From: Calliphora vicina
Taxonomy: Eukaryota > Arthropoda > Insecta > Diptera > Calliphoridae
DNA: 64,000 bases
Direction of reading: 5' to 3'
NCBI RefSeq assembly: GCF_958450345.1
Contig: NC_088781.1
Location: 74,503,140-74,567,139, forward strand
Position 1 is the stretch's first letter; the number at the start of each line of letters is the position of its first letter. Positions 45,354 through 56,736 of the stretch are shown here, piece after piece. Made by a program: the position numbers and the translations under genes. The notes beneath the pieces are model-generated. The model ran no database searches. It was not told where the DNA came from and saw only the letters and a list, made by a program, of their open reading frames with translations.

Positions 45354-48108
45354 TGTAATGATCCGTATAAACGAGCGTGTAAAGATTTTAAATAGAAAAC
45401 ACAAAAATATGAAATTGAGATTCGCCACGTCGAAACGTGAACACTCATCACTTATTGTCTCATCTAACACGAAAAGATATTATAGGGATAGGACTACGGG
45501 AGCCTTTGATGTGCTAGCAACAGTGGTGTGGGGGGGTTCGGTCCTTTCCTATAAATCTGATATTTCACTACAATTTTATTATAGACTCCCTATTTTTTTA
45601 TCGTTACGGTGTAAGGGCCAGAATGACTAGATTTCTAAACTATTATTTTGCCCCTTTCTAGTCACAACTAAATTTTAATAAATTTTAAATAGATGTCAGA
45701 GAATTAATCAAAGTAAATAATCTCTCTCAGGTGTTATGGAGAGATTAAGCCTCGTAACCCGCGCCTACCAATGTTTCAATGGCTAATATTTACATGAAAC
45801 CCCACAATTAAAATGTACCTAAATGTCTTACACCATTTTCTCACTCATGTCAAATGAAAACACCCTTATAATTTCTAGATTAGCAATTCATAATGCTTAA
45901 CAAACGTTTTTATTTAACTATTTTTAATATTTAGAACAAATTTATTTAAATGTATAAGAATATTCATTATTCGCGTAAAATTTTTTTAGAGAAGTTTAAA
46001 AATATACTTAATCAAATCGAAAACAATATCATAATATTCAAGAATAATAATAAAATATCATATAATGACCGAATATCAAAGGGTTAATGATAATTAATTT
46101 CTTTAGATAATTGGCAAACAAAATAATAAAACATATGTATATATAATAGAAGCAAAAACCTACAAGATATTACAATAATTCACAAAGTCTTATACAAAGA
46201 AAAAGAGATTTAATTAGAAAGAACAAGACTAAAACATTATCACTCTTTCATTACTATTATGTTAATAACACGCATTGTTCTCACTGATAATTCAGATAAG
46301 AGAAGCACAATTTAAAATTAATAATTAAGATAACAATAATTAATAAGAGCATATTATCATTGTCTCTCTTATCTTGATATTGCTTAAAGCTTTATGAAAA
46401 GAATGTAACAATAAAATTGGTTTATGTTAAACTTTCAATCAAAAAAATGTTTAATCTAACATGATTATGATTTAATATATATTTTGTTTTTGTTATTATC
46501 TTTTCATTTGGTTGTTGCTTCTTTTATTATTGTAAATTGAAATGCAAGAATTATGGTTTGATAGAAAAAGGTGTGATCAAACTTACCGCATCATGCTTAT
46601 CCGATGAAGGCCTCCACTGGAACTCGATGATGTTGGTATTGTATGTAGATGTAAAAGTTAACGATTATTCTTGCATTTAGGGTTTCTTTGCCAATGTATT
46701 AGTAAATAATTTTATATAAGTTTAGGTTTAAGTGTTAAATAGTTATTCAGGCATTTAAATTAATATATAAAATAGGTTTTAGAAATTAAATTTTAATATT
46801 TGAAATTAGTGTTTAAATTTTATAATTTTTTTTAATAATAGATAGTTTTTTTAGAATAATTTTGAGCATGATACAATATAAGTTAATTAAGTTATAAAAT
46901 TTTAAATGTAAATGTAATTTCCATGTATTCCATATATTGTACCATTCAAAATTGTATATATTTCATAATTGACTTTAGTTTTTAAGTTTTTTAACAAAAT
47001 TTTAAGAATGTTATAATATTGTAAATTATTTTGACATGTTAATGTTTTGTTATGTAACTTTATGGGTTACATTGTTAGGTTAAGTAGACTAAGTTGTTTC
47101 AAATTTTGAAAATCGCGGTTTTTATAGTTTGTAAGTCTGATTTAAGATAATTTGAATAAGTAGATAATGGATAGATTATAGTTGAGATTAGATTTTAATA
47201 TGTTAGTGCTATTGTTTTGTTCTTATGTATATGTTTTAGTTTAGAATTTTAATTAGGTAGCTTTAGTTTAAATAAATTTTAAATGGCATGTTGGTATGCA
47301 AGTTTTTGTTGAAAATTGTGTTCTACATGTTGAAAATTCCGATGATTTAGATGATGAAAATTGCTGGCTTATGGTAAAATTACATCTTAGAGATGATTAA
47401 TGGACTTAAAGGTGTCGAATTGTCCCAATTGCAGATTATTTAGGCAAACAAATTAGATTTCTTGAAGAATGTAGCCTCAGATTTATGGTGTTATAGGCAT
47501 ATGTTTAAAAGTGTTAAAGGTGTCTTCTAAATAGGGGTGTTATACGGCCCACGTGATTTCTGGACCATGAAAGGCTTTGGCCGATATGAGGTTAGGTGCC
47601 GTATAACTTGGTATATAAATGTTCCACATAAGTTGGTAATTCTATAGAAACATTTCGATAAATATCACTTTAAATTTTAATAGTGTAAGAATATTACCTG
47701 TAATTGGTCTCGTTTTAAATAAATTTAATAATTTTTGCACAACTTTATTACAAGTGGACTTTACTATTTATATGAAACACAACTGTACACTTTTTCTATT
47801 AAATTTCAATGTGATACTTGACAGAGATATGTATGATTCAGATTCCTATATGAAAAAGAATTCAAATCTTTACTTTTGATACCAATACAACTCGTCATGT
47901 AGAAAAACCATGCTTGTAAAACAGAAGCTACCAGAAATATAGTATATTGAATGGAAAAAATGTTGTAATAAAAAGTAGTAGAAGTAGTAGAAACTTTATT
48001 GTGTAACATAGTGTTGGTTAACATTATAACCCTAACATGATCGTTAGTAGGTTACTAAAGAATATTGGCATTAAAGTTTTAATTTCCAAAATTTACAATC
48101 AAACATCA
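45354..48108 (-). repeat. Gypsy-C 3' LTR
   Basis: On the plus strand it starts TGTAATGATCC and ends AAACATCA, so in element sense it is TG...CA. By eye it differs from the 5' LTR only by three extra T near 46827 and A/C at 47890. A GGTAAGT donor-like site lies at 46587-46581 (sense). A 9-bp inverted repeat TTATACGGC/GCCGTATAA is near 47541-47610. Confidence 0.92.
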
Positions 48109-48923
48109 TTTTAGTTATTATTAAATTAAAAATAAATATTATTCACAAAACTCATTGTATTTTTTTGGTTTATTTACCCTAAATCATTTAAGCGATTTTT
48201 AGCTCAGACGCAAACCATTTCTAGTAAATAGTAGTATTAAATTTCATTCATGGTTACAACTATGTACTACTCTCAGTAAATGAGAAGTAAATAGAATGAC
48301 AAAAAGAAAAAACAATTCATTCATCAGCTGAAGACAATTTCATTGACAAATAATTTGTAACAAAAAAAATAAATACAAGTATATACAAAAAAATTCATTA
48401 ATAAAAATCAAATATATAATAAATTTAAAATGTTTAAGTGTGTATAAGAGAATAACTAGGAATTGTGCTGGCATGTAAGTAACATAAAACACATTTAATA
48501 TTATCGTGATCAGTAACCTTTTGTTTAATTACAGAAATCTGCCACACTGGATGACATTTTGGTAAAGTAAATGTTGTTTCGAAGCCGAAATCTTTCTAAA
48601 TATTTCCTGAAATCCTCTATTTATTCAAACATTTATGTTTATTTTATCTTCAGGTTGTATTACCATATAGGTGGTTTGTTTTCCAAACTAAATTTCGCAA
48701 AATAAATAATTCAATTAGCAAAGTGAAAAATGAAATATAATGATGTATAATGAACAATTATTTATTTATCTACAAACTTTTCAATATTTTGTTTTTGTAT
48801 TATAAAGGGTTTATAAAAGTAGATATTTTCAGTGTAAAGAAAATTAAAAAAACAAAATTGTATAATAAAAGAAAGATATTAGAAAACGACCATTACAAAA
48901 CCAGACTGTTTTCAAGCTTTGCG
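48109..48923 (-). other. Gypsy-C 3' non-coding region
   Basis: Between the pol stop and the 3' LTR. I see no env and, unusually, no clear polypurine tract next to the LTR: the last bases in sense are AATAATAACTAAAA. Confidence 0.6.
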
Positions 48924-51900
48924 TTAGAAAAGTGAATGGAAAAAGGGAGTTAACATCGGATATCTTTTCCATGATAGGTACCAAGTATTTTTCCTTGTAG
49001 GTCTTCTAGAATGTATATATATATATATATATATATATATGTAATGGTTACCTATTTTCTCTTTAATTCGCGCCTTGAGAAAGAGGGGAGAAAGTTTTGC
49101 ATTAAAATGCTTTTCGAAACTGCTTTGTGCGAAGTTTCGACGAAAAACTTCTTGCCCTACTTCAAAGTTTTGAGGTCTTGTCCGAAGGTTATATTGGTGC
49201 TGATTCTTTTCCTGTGCTTGTTTTATGCATTTGCGTATATCCTGCCTTATTAGTTGTAAGTTGTCATCCCGGGAAATTCTAGCTGTAGGTTCATTTAAAA
49301 GTTGTAGTTTTCGCAAGAGTTCATACGAAGTTGCGTGAGTTATCATATCAAACCCAAATAGTGCGTGATAAGGTGAACTATTAGTAGATTGGTGATAAGA
49401 ATTCCGGAGAGCACAACTGATTTCACTAAGCCTCTCATCCCATAAGCGATGATCCGACTTAAGATATGCTCTAATGCCAGCAATAAGCGACCGATTTACG
49501 CGTTCAGAGGCGTTGGATTGGGGGGAGTATAACGCCGTGTAAATATGTTTTATTCCGTATGATGTAAAAAATGCATTTAGGTCGTTTGCACGGAACTGAC
49601 TACCATTGTCGCTGACAATTGTCTCTGGAACACCATAGACGTGGAAAATCTGTTTCTGTAAAAAGTCTTGAATTGCTGTTGATGTAAATTTTCGTAGTGG
49701 GCACAACCAATGGAATTTTGTTAGATGATCTAACACAATTAACAGACCAGTAAATCCAGTTTTGCTGCGAGGATATGGACCAAGTATATCTATAAAAAGG
49801 CGCTGGAATGGACGGACGGATATATTAGAGTGGTTCATGGGTGGTTTCATAACAAAATTTGAAGCTTTTGTAGATTTACAGATGTCGCAGTCTCGTACAT
49901 AATTTCTCACATCACGTGCCATTCCAGGCCAGAAAAAGTGTCTTCTAAGTAGCTCTAACGTCTTAGCCATTCCTCCATGAGCTTTTACAGGTGTATCATG
50001 GGCTTTAGATATGGTGTCCTTTCGCAGTTGGTAAGGGACCCATAATTTCCAACAGAGTTCTTCCTGGTCTTCGCTACCACTGTAGTGTTCATTTCGATAA
50101 TATATATATTTGTCAATAATTTTTATGTCAGGATACTTTTGTGGATCTATGCCAACCTTCTGCTTCAAGTTCAAGTAATCATCATCGTCAAAGTGTGGAG
50201 AATCTAAGGAAATATCAGGTTCTATTAATTCCAAAGCAGCACATTCGTCAATTGGAATTCTGGAAAGAGCGTCTGGTACAACGTGGTCTTTGCCTTTTCG
50301 GTGGCTTATGCTAAAGTTGTAAGTTTGAAGCTTAAATACCCACCTGGCCAACCTTCCACTCAAATCTGGTTGCCGCATCAGCCATAAGAGACTTGAGTGA
50401 TCCGTTATCACCTCGAACTCCTGCATTTCCAAATAACACCGAAATCTTTTTATAGCCTCGATTGCAGCAAGACATTCTCTCTCCGTTACGCTGTAATTTC
50501 GTTGCGCTGAATTTAGTTTTTTACTCATGTATGCAATTGGACGTTCTTCACCTTTGTCGTCCAATTGCACCAGAACTGCGCCGATTCCGAAATCACTAGC
50601 ATCACAATGAAGAAAGAATTTCTTGCTGAAATCGGGATTTGTTAACACAGGAGCCGAGGTGAGCAACTTCTTCACGTTCTCAAACGACTGCTGCGCTTCC
50701 TCTGTCCACTTAAATACTTTTTTGGTGGATAAGACTTCAGTGATTGGGCAAACTACTGACGAGAAGTTCTCGATAAATCGACGATACCACCCCACCAATC
50801 CAAGAAAACCTCTTACTTGCTTCAAAGTTTTTGGTACGGGCCAGTTATTTATCGCAGCTACTTTTTCAGGATCAGTTGTGATACCTCCGTTTCCTATCAC
50901 GTATCCTAAGTAATTCACTTTTGTCACGCAAAATTTGGATTTAGACACGTTCAGGGTTAAATTGGCTTTTCTAAATTGAGATGCTATACGAATTAATACT
51001 TCGAGATGTGATGTAAAATCTGCAGAAACGATAACTAAATCATCCAGATACCCAAAGACACAGTGCCGAAGATCTGGAGGGATGATTTCATCCATGAGTC
51101 TGCACATTGTTTGCGGAGCGTTACACAGTCCGAAAGGCATTACTACGAATTGGTAGAGAGGCCTACCCGGAACTGTGAACGCCGTCAGACTCTTGGACTC
51201 TTCATCTAGGGCAATCTGCCAGTAGGCATCTTTCAGATCCAGTTTTGTGATGAGATTGGCCTGTGGAAGTCTTGCAAATATTCCCTCAAGGTTTGGTAGA
51301 GGATAAGCATCCTTTTTGGTTACTGAATTAACCTTACGTGCATCTAGACATAGACGGACCTTATTTGGTTTCACAACCAAACGCATTGGTGAACTCCAGG
51401 GGGATGTGGATGGTTCAATCACCCCTAGTGCCAACATACGATCTAGTTCACCAAACATCAGTTTCTCAACCGCGGGAGAAACCGGATAGAACCGCGACTT
51501 GATTGGTGAAGCGTTACCTACATCAATCGAGTGTCTAATAAGACTGGTTCTCCCTAACCCTTGTTTTTCAAAATTCGGGAAGAGATTTATAACAGCATTT
51601 AGCTGTTGACGTTGGCTTTCGGATATCGGGTATAGATTTTCATCTAATGGAGTATTTGATACCAAATTATGTTCGGACAAACTTTCGGACTTCTTTGTGA
51701 GAGCGGAAAAATCGGACATGGACAAGTTGGACATATTATTACAAGAAATAATGTTTACAGACCCAACAAAATCTGGAAACAGTGCAAATTTCTTCCAAAA
51801 GTCAATCCCGAGAATCAATCTTTGTGATATGGAAGGTATCACAAACAATTGAATCCTTTTCAACTCGTTTCTGAACTGAATTTCGACATCAAGCCAGCCA

Positions 51901-52487
51901 CAAACAGTTTGCAACTTGCCATCGGCCGTTTTAACATTAGATTTGCATTTCGTATAACAAGACAATTTAGAAAAATCATTTAACGCTAACTCAGAACCTA
52001 TACAGCTAACGTTTGCACCAGTATCGAGTAAACCTAACTCCTCAAAATCTAAAAATTTTACCTTCGCGTAATATCTCAAATCTTTTGGATTTGAGATTAT
52101 TGCCGAAACTAAAAATTTTCTACAAAGTTTCTTGTTTTTATAAAATTTTCGTAACCGAATGGTAGAGCGTTTAGGTTTACTGAGTACATTTTGGGATAAA
52201 ACAGATATATTAAAAATTTCGTTTCTTTTATGCAGGTATACTTCCCAGCGTTTATGATATGGAAGTTTAGGGCTTATTAAATTGGCAATATCAACAACAG
52301 AATTTAAAGAATCATCACAATTTTTTGAACGTTGAAGTATAGTAAAGGGTTTGTTTTCTAACTCTTTTGTTTTTTGAAGATCAGTGGATATATTGTCGTA
52401 ATCGGTGTTAATAGATTTGTCACATTTGGTAATAATGGAAGAGCAGGGATTTATTTGTTGTCCTTCAGTGGATCTGAAGGTCGAAAG
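48924..52487 (-). CDS. pol: Gypsy-C Pol: protease, RT, RNase H, integrase
   Basis: The -1 frame is open from 52508 to the stop at 48924 and is entered at the slippery site, giving ~1,187 residues. Numbering from the codon at 52079: protease LLDTGAN (Asp19), RT with LDLKDAYWQI, GLCNAPQTM and YLDD (344-347), RNase H (HCDASDFGIGAVL, TERECLAAIEAI, ITDHSSL), and integrase with an HHCC finger (AHDTPVKAH, CDIC). The integrase core keeps D, D and E (FIDILGP, VSDNGSQF, NASERVN). There is no chromodomain. A (TA)n expansion near 49014-49040 shifts the frame over the last ~25 residues, so the tail differs from that of Gypsy-A, and the old tail can be seen in another frame ending near 48950. Catalytic parts are intact. 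It probably works, unless the tail is essential. Confidence 0.95.
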   Translation of the reverse strand, partial: LSTFRSTEGQQINPCSSIITKCDKSINTDYDNISTDLQKTKELENKPFTILQRSKNCDDSLNSVVDIANLISPKLPYHKRWEVYLHKRNEIFNISVLSQNVLSKPKRSTIRLRKFYKNKKLCRKFLVSAIISNPKDLRYYAKVKFLDFEELGLLDTGANVSCIGSELALNDFSKLSCYTKCKSNVKTADGKLQTVCGWLDVEIQFRNELKRIQLFVIPSISQRLILGIDFWKKFALFPDFVGSVNIISCNNMSNLSMSDFSALTKKSESLSEHNLVSNTPLDENLYPISESQRQQLNAVINLFPNFEKQGLGRTSLIRHSIDVGNASPIKSRFYPVSPAVEKLMFGELDRMLALGVIEPSTSPWSSPMRLVVKPNKVRLCLDARKVNSVTKKDAYPLPNLEGIFARLPQANLITKLDLKDAYWQIALDEESKSLTAFTVPGRPLYQFVVMPFGLCNAPQTMCRLMDEIIPPDLRHCVFGYLDDLVIVSADFTSHLEVLIRIASQFRKANLTLNVSKSKFCVTKVNYLGYVIGNGGITTDPEKVAAINNWPVPKTLKQVRGFLGLVGWYRRFIENFSSVVCPITEVLSTKKVFKWTEEAQQSFENVKKLLTSAPVLTNPDFSKKFFLHCDASDFGIGAVLVQLDDKGEERPIAYMSKKLNSAQRNYSVTERECLAAIEAIKRFRCYLEMQEFEVITDHSSLLWLMRQPDLSGRLARWVFKLQTYNFSISHRKGKDHVVPDALSRIPIDECAALELIEPDISLDSPHFDDDDYLNLKQKVGIDPQKYPDIKIIDKYIYYRNEHYSGSEDQEELCWKLWVPYQLRKDTISKAHDTPVKAHGGMAKTLELLRRHFFWPGMARDVRNYVRDCDICKSTKASNFVMKPPMNHSNISVRPFQRLFIDILGPYPRSKTGFTGLLIVLDHLTKFHWLCPLRKFTSTAIQDFLQKQIFHVYGVPETIVSDNGSQFRANDLNAFFTSYGIKHIYTALYSPQSNASERVNRSLIAGIRAYLKSDHRLWDERLSEISCALRNSYHQSTNSSPYHALFGFDMITHATSYELLRKLQLLNEPTARISRDDNLQLIRQDIRKCIKQAQEKNQHQYNLRTRPQNFEVGQEVFRRNFAQSSFEKHFNAKLSPLFLKARIKEKIGNHYIYIYIYIYIHSRRPTRKNTWYLSWKRYPMLTPFFHSLF
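49014..49040. repeat. (TA)n microsatellite inside pol
   Basis: 27 bp of alternating T and A encode a run of alternating Ile and Tyr at the integrase C-terminus and cause the frame change described for pol. Confidence 0.95.
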
Positions 52488-54058
52488 TTTTTTGAGTTTT
52501 GGTATCTTCTAGAAGCGCATGTCAAACAATTCGGCTTATAAACATTTTTCAAACCGCAACCATAGCAAAATACAGTGCGGTCTTTGAGACAATTCTGCCA
52601 GTGATGACCAATTTCATCACAGTTCCAGCATTTTGTTATTGTCTCATTGCTTTGAATGGCATTAATTGATGACTCAAAATCTTCACTTTCATCACCGTTT
52701 TCAATAGCAGAATCTATGTCTGCTATATACCTACGCGACATAATCGGATTTTGGTTACGTACCGAAGGAGTTTTACGTACAGATTCCTCATTCAGAAAAT
52801 GTTCTCGCATTTGCACCAATTTGCGTAAATGGGAAATGGAATGTATGGGGACATAAAGTAAGTCCTGACGAATCTCTGGGCGTAAATTTCTGGCGAGTAT
52901 CTCAATCAACTCCATGTCCGACATGGGAGTTGGAAGACGATCCATAATGGATAATATGGATTCGAAAAATGAGTCAAACGTTTCTCCTGCCTTTTGCTTT
53001 CGATTGCGCACTTCTTCCCTAATATCAAAGGAGGATTTATACTCCTTGTATTGAGATCTGATGGCGTCACAGAACTCATCCCACTGAATAGACTGGACTT
53101 GTTTGTGGTAACGCCAGTACCAGTCTCGTGCTTTTCCTGTGAGAAGTATCTGAAGATTTTTGCAAATTAGGCTAAAATCGCCATTAAAATTATCTTTTGT
53201 CAGAGACCTTATTCGGTATAAAAATTCCTCGACATGTAAGCCGGTAGACGAACCATCAAACTTCAAGTTCCAATTTTGGATGATCGAAGTGATTTTGTCG
53301 CCATGAATAGAGTTACTACTTAAATTTGACATAGCGATTGGTGAAAATGTATAAGGATTATTGCCGTTTAGACGTGTTTGTTGTCTCTGAGGCTCATTAA
53401 AAACTGGAGGATTTGGAAAATTATTCATATTATTGGGATTATTATTATTATTTTGAGTACCATTGGTATTAGATTGTGGAACAAGATTTAGATTTCCCAA
53501 TAAACGATTTAAATTTTCCTGAATTAATCTATTGATTTCAGAGTAATCTATACAATTTGTATTTGCCGGTGTTGGCGTGTGAGTTGTCATTCTGGAAGGT
53601 GAATTTATAATATTTTCATGGACACTGTTGACATTTGTTTCATTTGTTTCAGCCACGGTTTGGGACTGTTCTTGAAAATTTGAAATATTATTGTTCTGAG
53701 AATTTGCCTCAGGAAAGATGTTTCTTTGTGAACTTCGAGTATTATAATGCTTTGCCAAAGCTCCTCTAGGTTTCGATTTAGGAATAGTACGAACTGAAGT
53801 AATTCTCGAAACAATAATTAATTTTCGAAGTTCTGACAATTGGCAAGATCTCTTACATTCGGGGCATTCCGAATGTGAAGACAAATGCGTTTCTATACAA
53901 ATCCGATGGAACGCATGAGAACAATCATGAATTATGAGGCAATCCGCACCTTCTTCCATAGATTCATGACAAACATGACAAACTGATGGTTCAATTTGCA
54001 ATGGAGCCAGTGGTAGTGGTGGCGGAATATTCGCATCGGGAGTTCTTTCGTTAGACAT
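52451..54058 (-). CDS. gag: Gypsy-C Gag with N-terminal RING-H2 finger
   Basis: 535 residues from an ATG at 54058. Residues 27-68 form a RING-H2 finger with ligands C27, C30, C46, H48, H51, C54, C65 and C68 (spacing C-x2-C-x15-C-x-H-x2-H-x2-C-x10-C-x2-C, ending CPEC). An Asn-rich linker follows, then the retrotransposon capsid (around LKFDGSSTGLHVEEFLYRI, ARDWYWRYH, RPEIRQDLLYVP). Near the end are a CCHC knuckle (CWNCDEIGHHWQNC) and a second Cys cluster (CYGC...C-x2-C). Capsid and knuckles package RNA. RING domains usually act as ubiquitin ligases, but that activity here is only inferred. The frame is intact, and the last 14 codons overlap the frameshift signal. Confidence 0.94.
   Translation of the reverse strand: MSNERTPDANIPPPLPLAPLQIEPSVCHVCHESMEEGADCLIIHDCSHAFHRICIETHLSSHSECPECKRSCQLSELRKLIIVSRITSVRTIPKSKPRGALAKHYNTRSSQRNIFPEANSQNNNISNFQEQSQTVAETNETNVNSVHENIINSPSRMTTHTPTPANTNCIDYSEINRLIQENLNRLLGNLNLVPQSNTNGTQNNNNNPNNMNNFPNPPVFNEPQRQQTRLNGNNPYTFSPIAMSNLSSNSIHGDKITSIIQNWNLKFDGSSTGLHVEEFLYRIRSLTKDNFNGDFSLICKNLQILLTGKARDWYWRYHKQVQSIQWDEFCDAIRSQYKEYKSSFDIREEVRNRKQKAGETFDSFFESILSIMDRLPTPMSDMELIEILARNLRPEIRQDLLYVPIHSISHLRKLVQMREHFLNEESVRKTPSVRNQNPIMSRRYIADIDSAIENGDESEDFESSINAIQSNETITKCWNCDEIGHHWQNCLKDRTVFCYGCGLKNVYKPNCLTCASRRYQNSKNFRPSDPLKDNK
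52462..52493 (-). promoter_or_regulatory. Programmed -1 ribosomal frameshift signal
   Basis: In sense: A-AAA-AAC (52493-52487) in the gag frame, spacer TTTCGA (52486-52481), then CCTTCAG-ATCCA-CTGAAGG (52480-52462), a perfect 7-bp stem with a 5-nt loop. It lies in the 58-nt overlap of gag and pol (52451-52508), and pol is the -1 frame. Confidence 0.88.
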
Positions 54059-56713
54059 TTTGAGACAGATTTATTAAATTGACAATATTTAAGCTAAACA
54101 AAGTCGGAAAATCAAATTACTGTAATCAATAGTAAACAAAAATCAATTGATTGCAGAAGTCAATCAAGAACACGAACAGCTAAACTTAAAAAGTTGTAAA
54201 ATAAAATTTAACTAAATATTCACTTTTACCAAGCGAGAATTTGAAAAGACAGTTCGGCGATAACCAAGAAACTTTATGTTAAAAACTATTTTGTAATTAA
54301 ACTGGTTGGATTGCAAACTATTTTTGGGAAAAATAATGTGTTTGTTTTAAACTTGAAAACATAAATTTATAGACACTTTAAAACCTAATAAAAGTTTTCT
54401 GAAACGTTAAAAATTAAATTTCAAAAATATTTTTAAAAAAAACTATATATTTCCTAGATTCAAAATATTTTTTTTTTTTTCTAAAATGAGAAACGATTTA
54501 CTTTCGAAATTTTTGAACTTACTTTTATTTAATAACTCCAATTTTTGACATATTTAAAGGAACTAATTTTTCTTCAAAATTCAACAACAACTAAACAAAA
54601 AATGTTTAAATGGTTCAGAAATTATTCTTGTTTTGTTTTGAATGGTTGCTTTAAAATTTAAAAAGTTTTCTAAAGATTTTCTTTTGTGAATTTTTACTAA
54701 ACTTTCGTAATAATATGGAAAAGAATGTTTAAAATATAAAAAAAACTAGATAGTTAACTAATTATGTTTGTAAAATGAACAAAATGTGAAATCTGATCGT
54801 TAGAAGATTGAAAATTAGAACCAATCCACAAATTTTATAATATTCAAAATAGTTTACAAAATATAAATTTGTTCAAAAATTATATTATCATTGTAGTATC
54901 ATAAGAGCGATATTAATAAAATTAAATTATTGAAATCAAATCGAAATTCTGTAAAAGTTAATATTTGATGCATATGTAAAGAGTATTTTTGAAATTCATT
55001 AAGTATTTAGAAGAAAATTAATTTTCTAAAACAATGTCTGTTGCCTACAGAAAATCTTAAATTTCTGTTGAGAATGCAGTTTGATTATATAAAAAAAACT
55101 TGTTCGAAATTCGATTTAAAACAATTTGTTGAAAGATAAATAAACTGAATAAAAATTTGTGAATTTTTACTAAACTTTCGTAATAATATGGAAAAGAATG
55201 TTTAAAATATAAAAAAAACTAGATAGTTAACTAATTATGTTTGTAAAATGAACAAAATGTGAAATCTGATCGTTAGAAGATTGAAAATTAGAACCAATCC
55301 ACAAATTTTATAATATTCAAAATAGTTTACAAAATATAAATTTGTTCAAAAATTATATTATCATTGTAGTATCATAAGAGCGATATTAATAAAATTAAAT
55401 TATTGAAATCAAATCGAAATTCTGTAAAAGTTAATATTTGATGCATATGTAAAGAGTATTTTTGAAATTCATTAAGTATTTAGAAGAAAATTAATTTTCT
55501 AAAACAATGTCTGTTGCCTACAGAAAATCTTAAATTTCTGTTGAGAATGCAGTTTGATTATATAAAAAAAACTTGTTCGAAATTCGATTTAAAACAATTT
55601 GTTGAAAGATAAATAAACTGAATAAAAATTGCAAAGTTAAATTGTTGGTGTGTTTGGTTTTGAAATACAAAAATGGTATTTGAAATATTAAAGTTTTTCT
55701 ATCTTTGACTTAGCAGGTAAATTAAATCAAACCAAATAAAATAATTAAATGAAGAAGAATAACATTTGATTATGAAAATAGAATACGGAAACTTTGAGAG
55801 TTTATTTTGAAAAAAAAATTGACAATGTCTCTTAACTCACTAGCTCATTATAAGCAGAACTTCTTTCATACTATTACTTAAGGTAAGCAAGAAAATGTTA
55901 TGATATGATTCGATAGTTTGTATTACTATTCACTTTCAAACTAAATCCGAAAAAAAAATTTTTTAAAAGTATATAAATTCTAAGTTATAGAACAAAATTT
56001 GCAACTGAACGAAAATTTTTCTAATTTTGTATAAGGTTTTTAATTTTCATTTGTATTCCACAAAAACAATAAATTGTTCATAAAATTCGAGAGTTTTAAG
56101 ACAAAAAATATTTAACTATCCGAAATATTTTCGCAATAGTTAGACCAATTTAAATAAATGAATATAAATGACTGGGTGTTTTCAAAAGACATAAATGCTA
56201 GCGTAAGACAAGATTACTGGATTAAATTCAATGACATTGGTTACTATAACCGGGCTATTGATTAATGTACAAAATAAGAAGGTTCAAACATTTTTATAGC
56301 ACTAGCTCGATATAATTTTTTCCACTAATAACATAATATCTCCAAAAGAGTATTGGTCATCAATCCGCGACTAGCTAAATTAATGAAATCCATAATGCTC
56401 TATTGCCGCTAAATTCGCATTTAAAAAATGTTGAAACAAACTTTCCACTTTGAACAATATAGCATATACTTACAATTGCAATATATCTACCAAACTAATT
56501 ATTGAAAGCATCTATAAACATTAAGCGGTCAACATATTCGAAACTTAACTACTCAAATAGTCGAGAATCCTGCAAAATTTTAAAGATTATTCGCCAACAA
56601 GTTCAATAAAATATATGCGAATTGAAAGTTAAGCAAAAAAAAAAAAAAAATTGAAATTTACTATTTATCAACTGAATATTTTGCAGAGCCGAAAAAAACT
56701 TAACGTCCTATCA
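54059..56713 (-). other. Gypsy-C 5' leader with a 473-bp tandem duplication
   Basis: A long non-coding leader. 54684-55156 is repeated directly at 55157-55629, apparently without differences, so the duplication is recent. No ORF of note. Confidence 0.85.
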
Positions 56714-56731
56714 GCCCCACGTTGGGCGCCA
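56714..56731 (-). other. Gypsy-C primer binding site (tRNA-Lys)
   Basis: Sense TGGCGCCCAACGTGGGGC is complementary to the 3' end of fly tRNA-Lys (…CCCACGTTGGGCGCCA, from memory). It lies 5 nt (TAAAA) after the 5' LTR. Confidence 0.88.
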
Positions 56732-56736
56732 TTTTA

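Noticed and set aside
48511..48540. 27-nt micro-exon-like stretch between TTTAATTACAG and GTAAAGT
   Set aside because: It lies on the antisense strand of the Gypsy-C 3' region with no flanking exons; probably chance.
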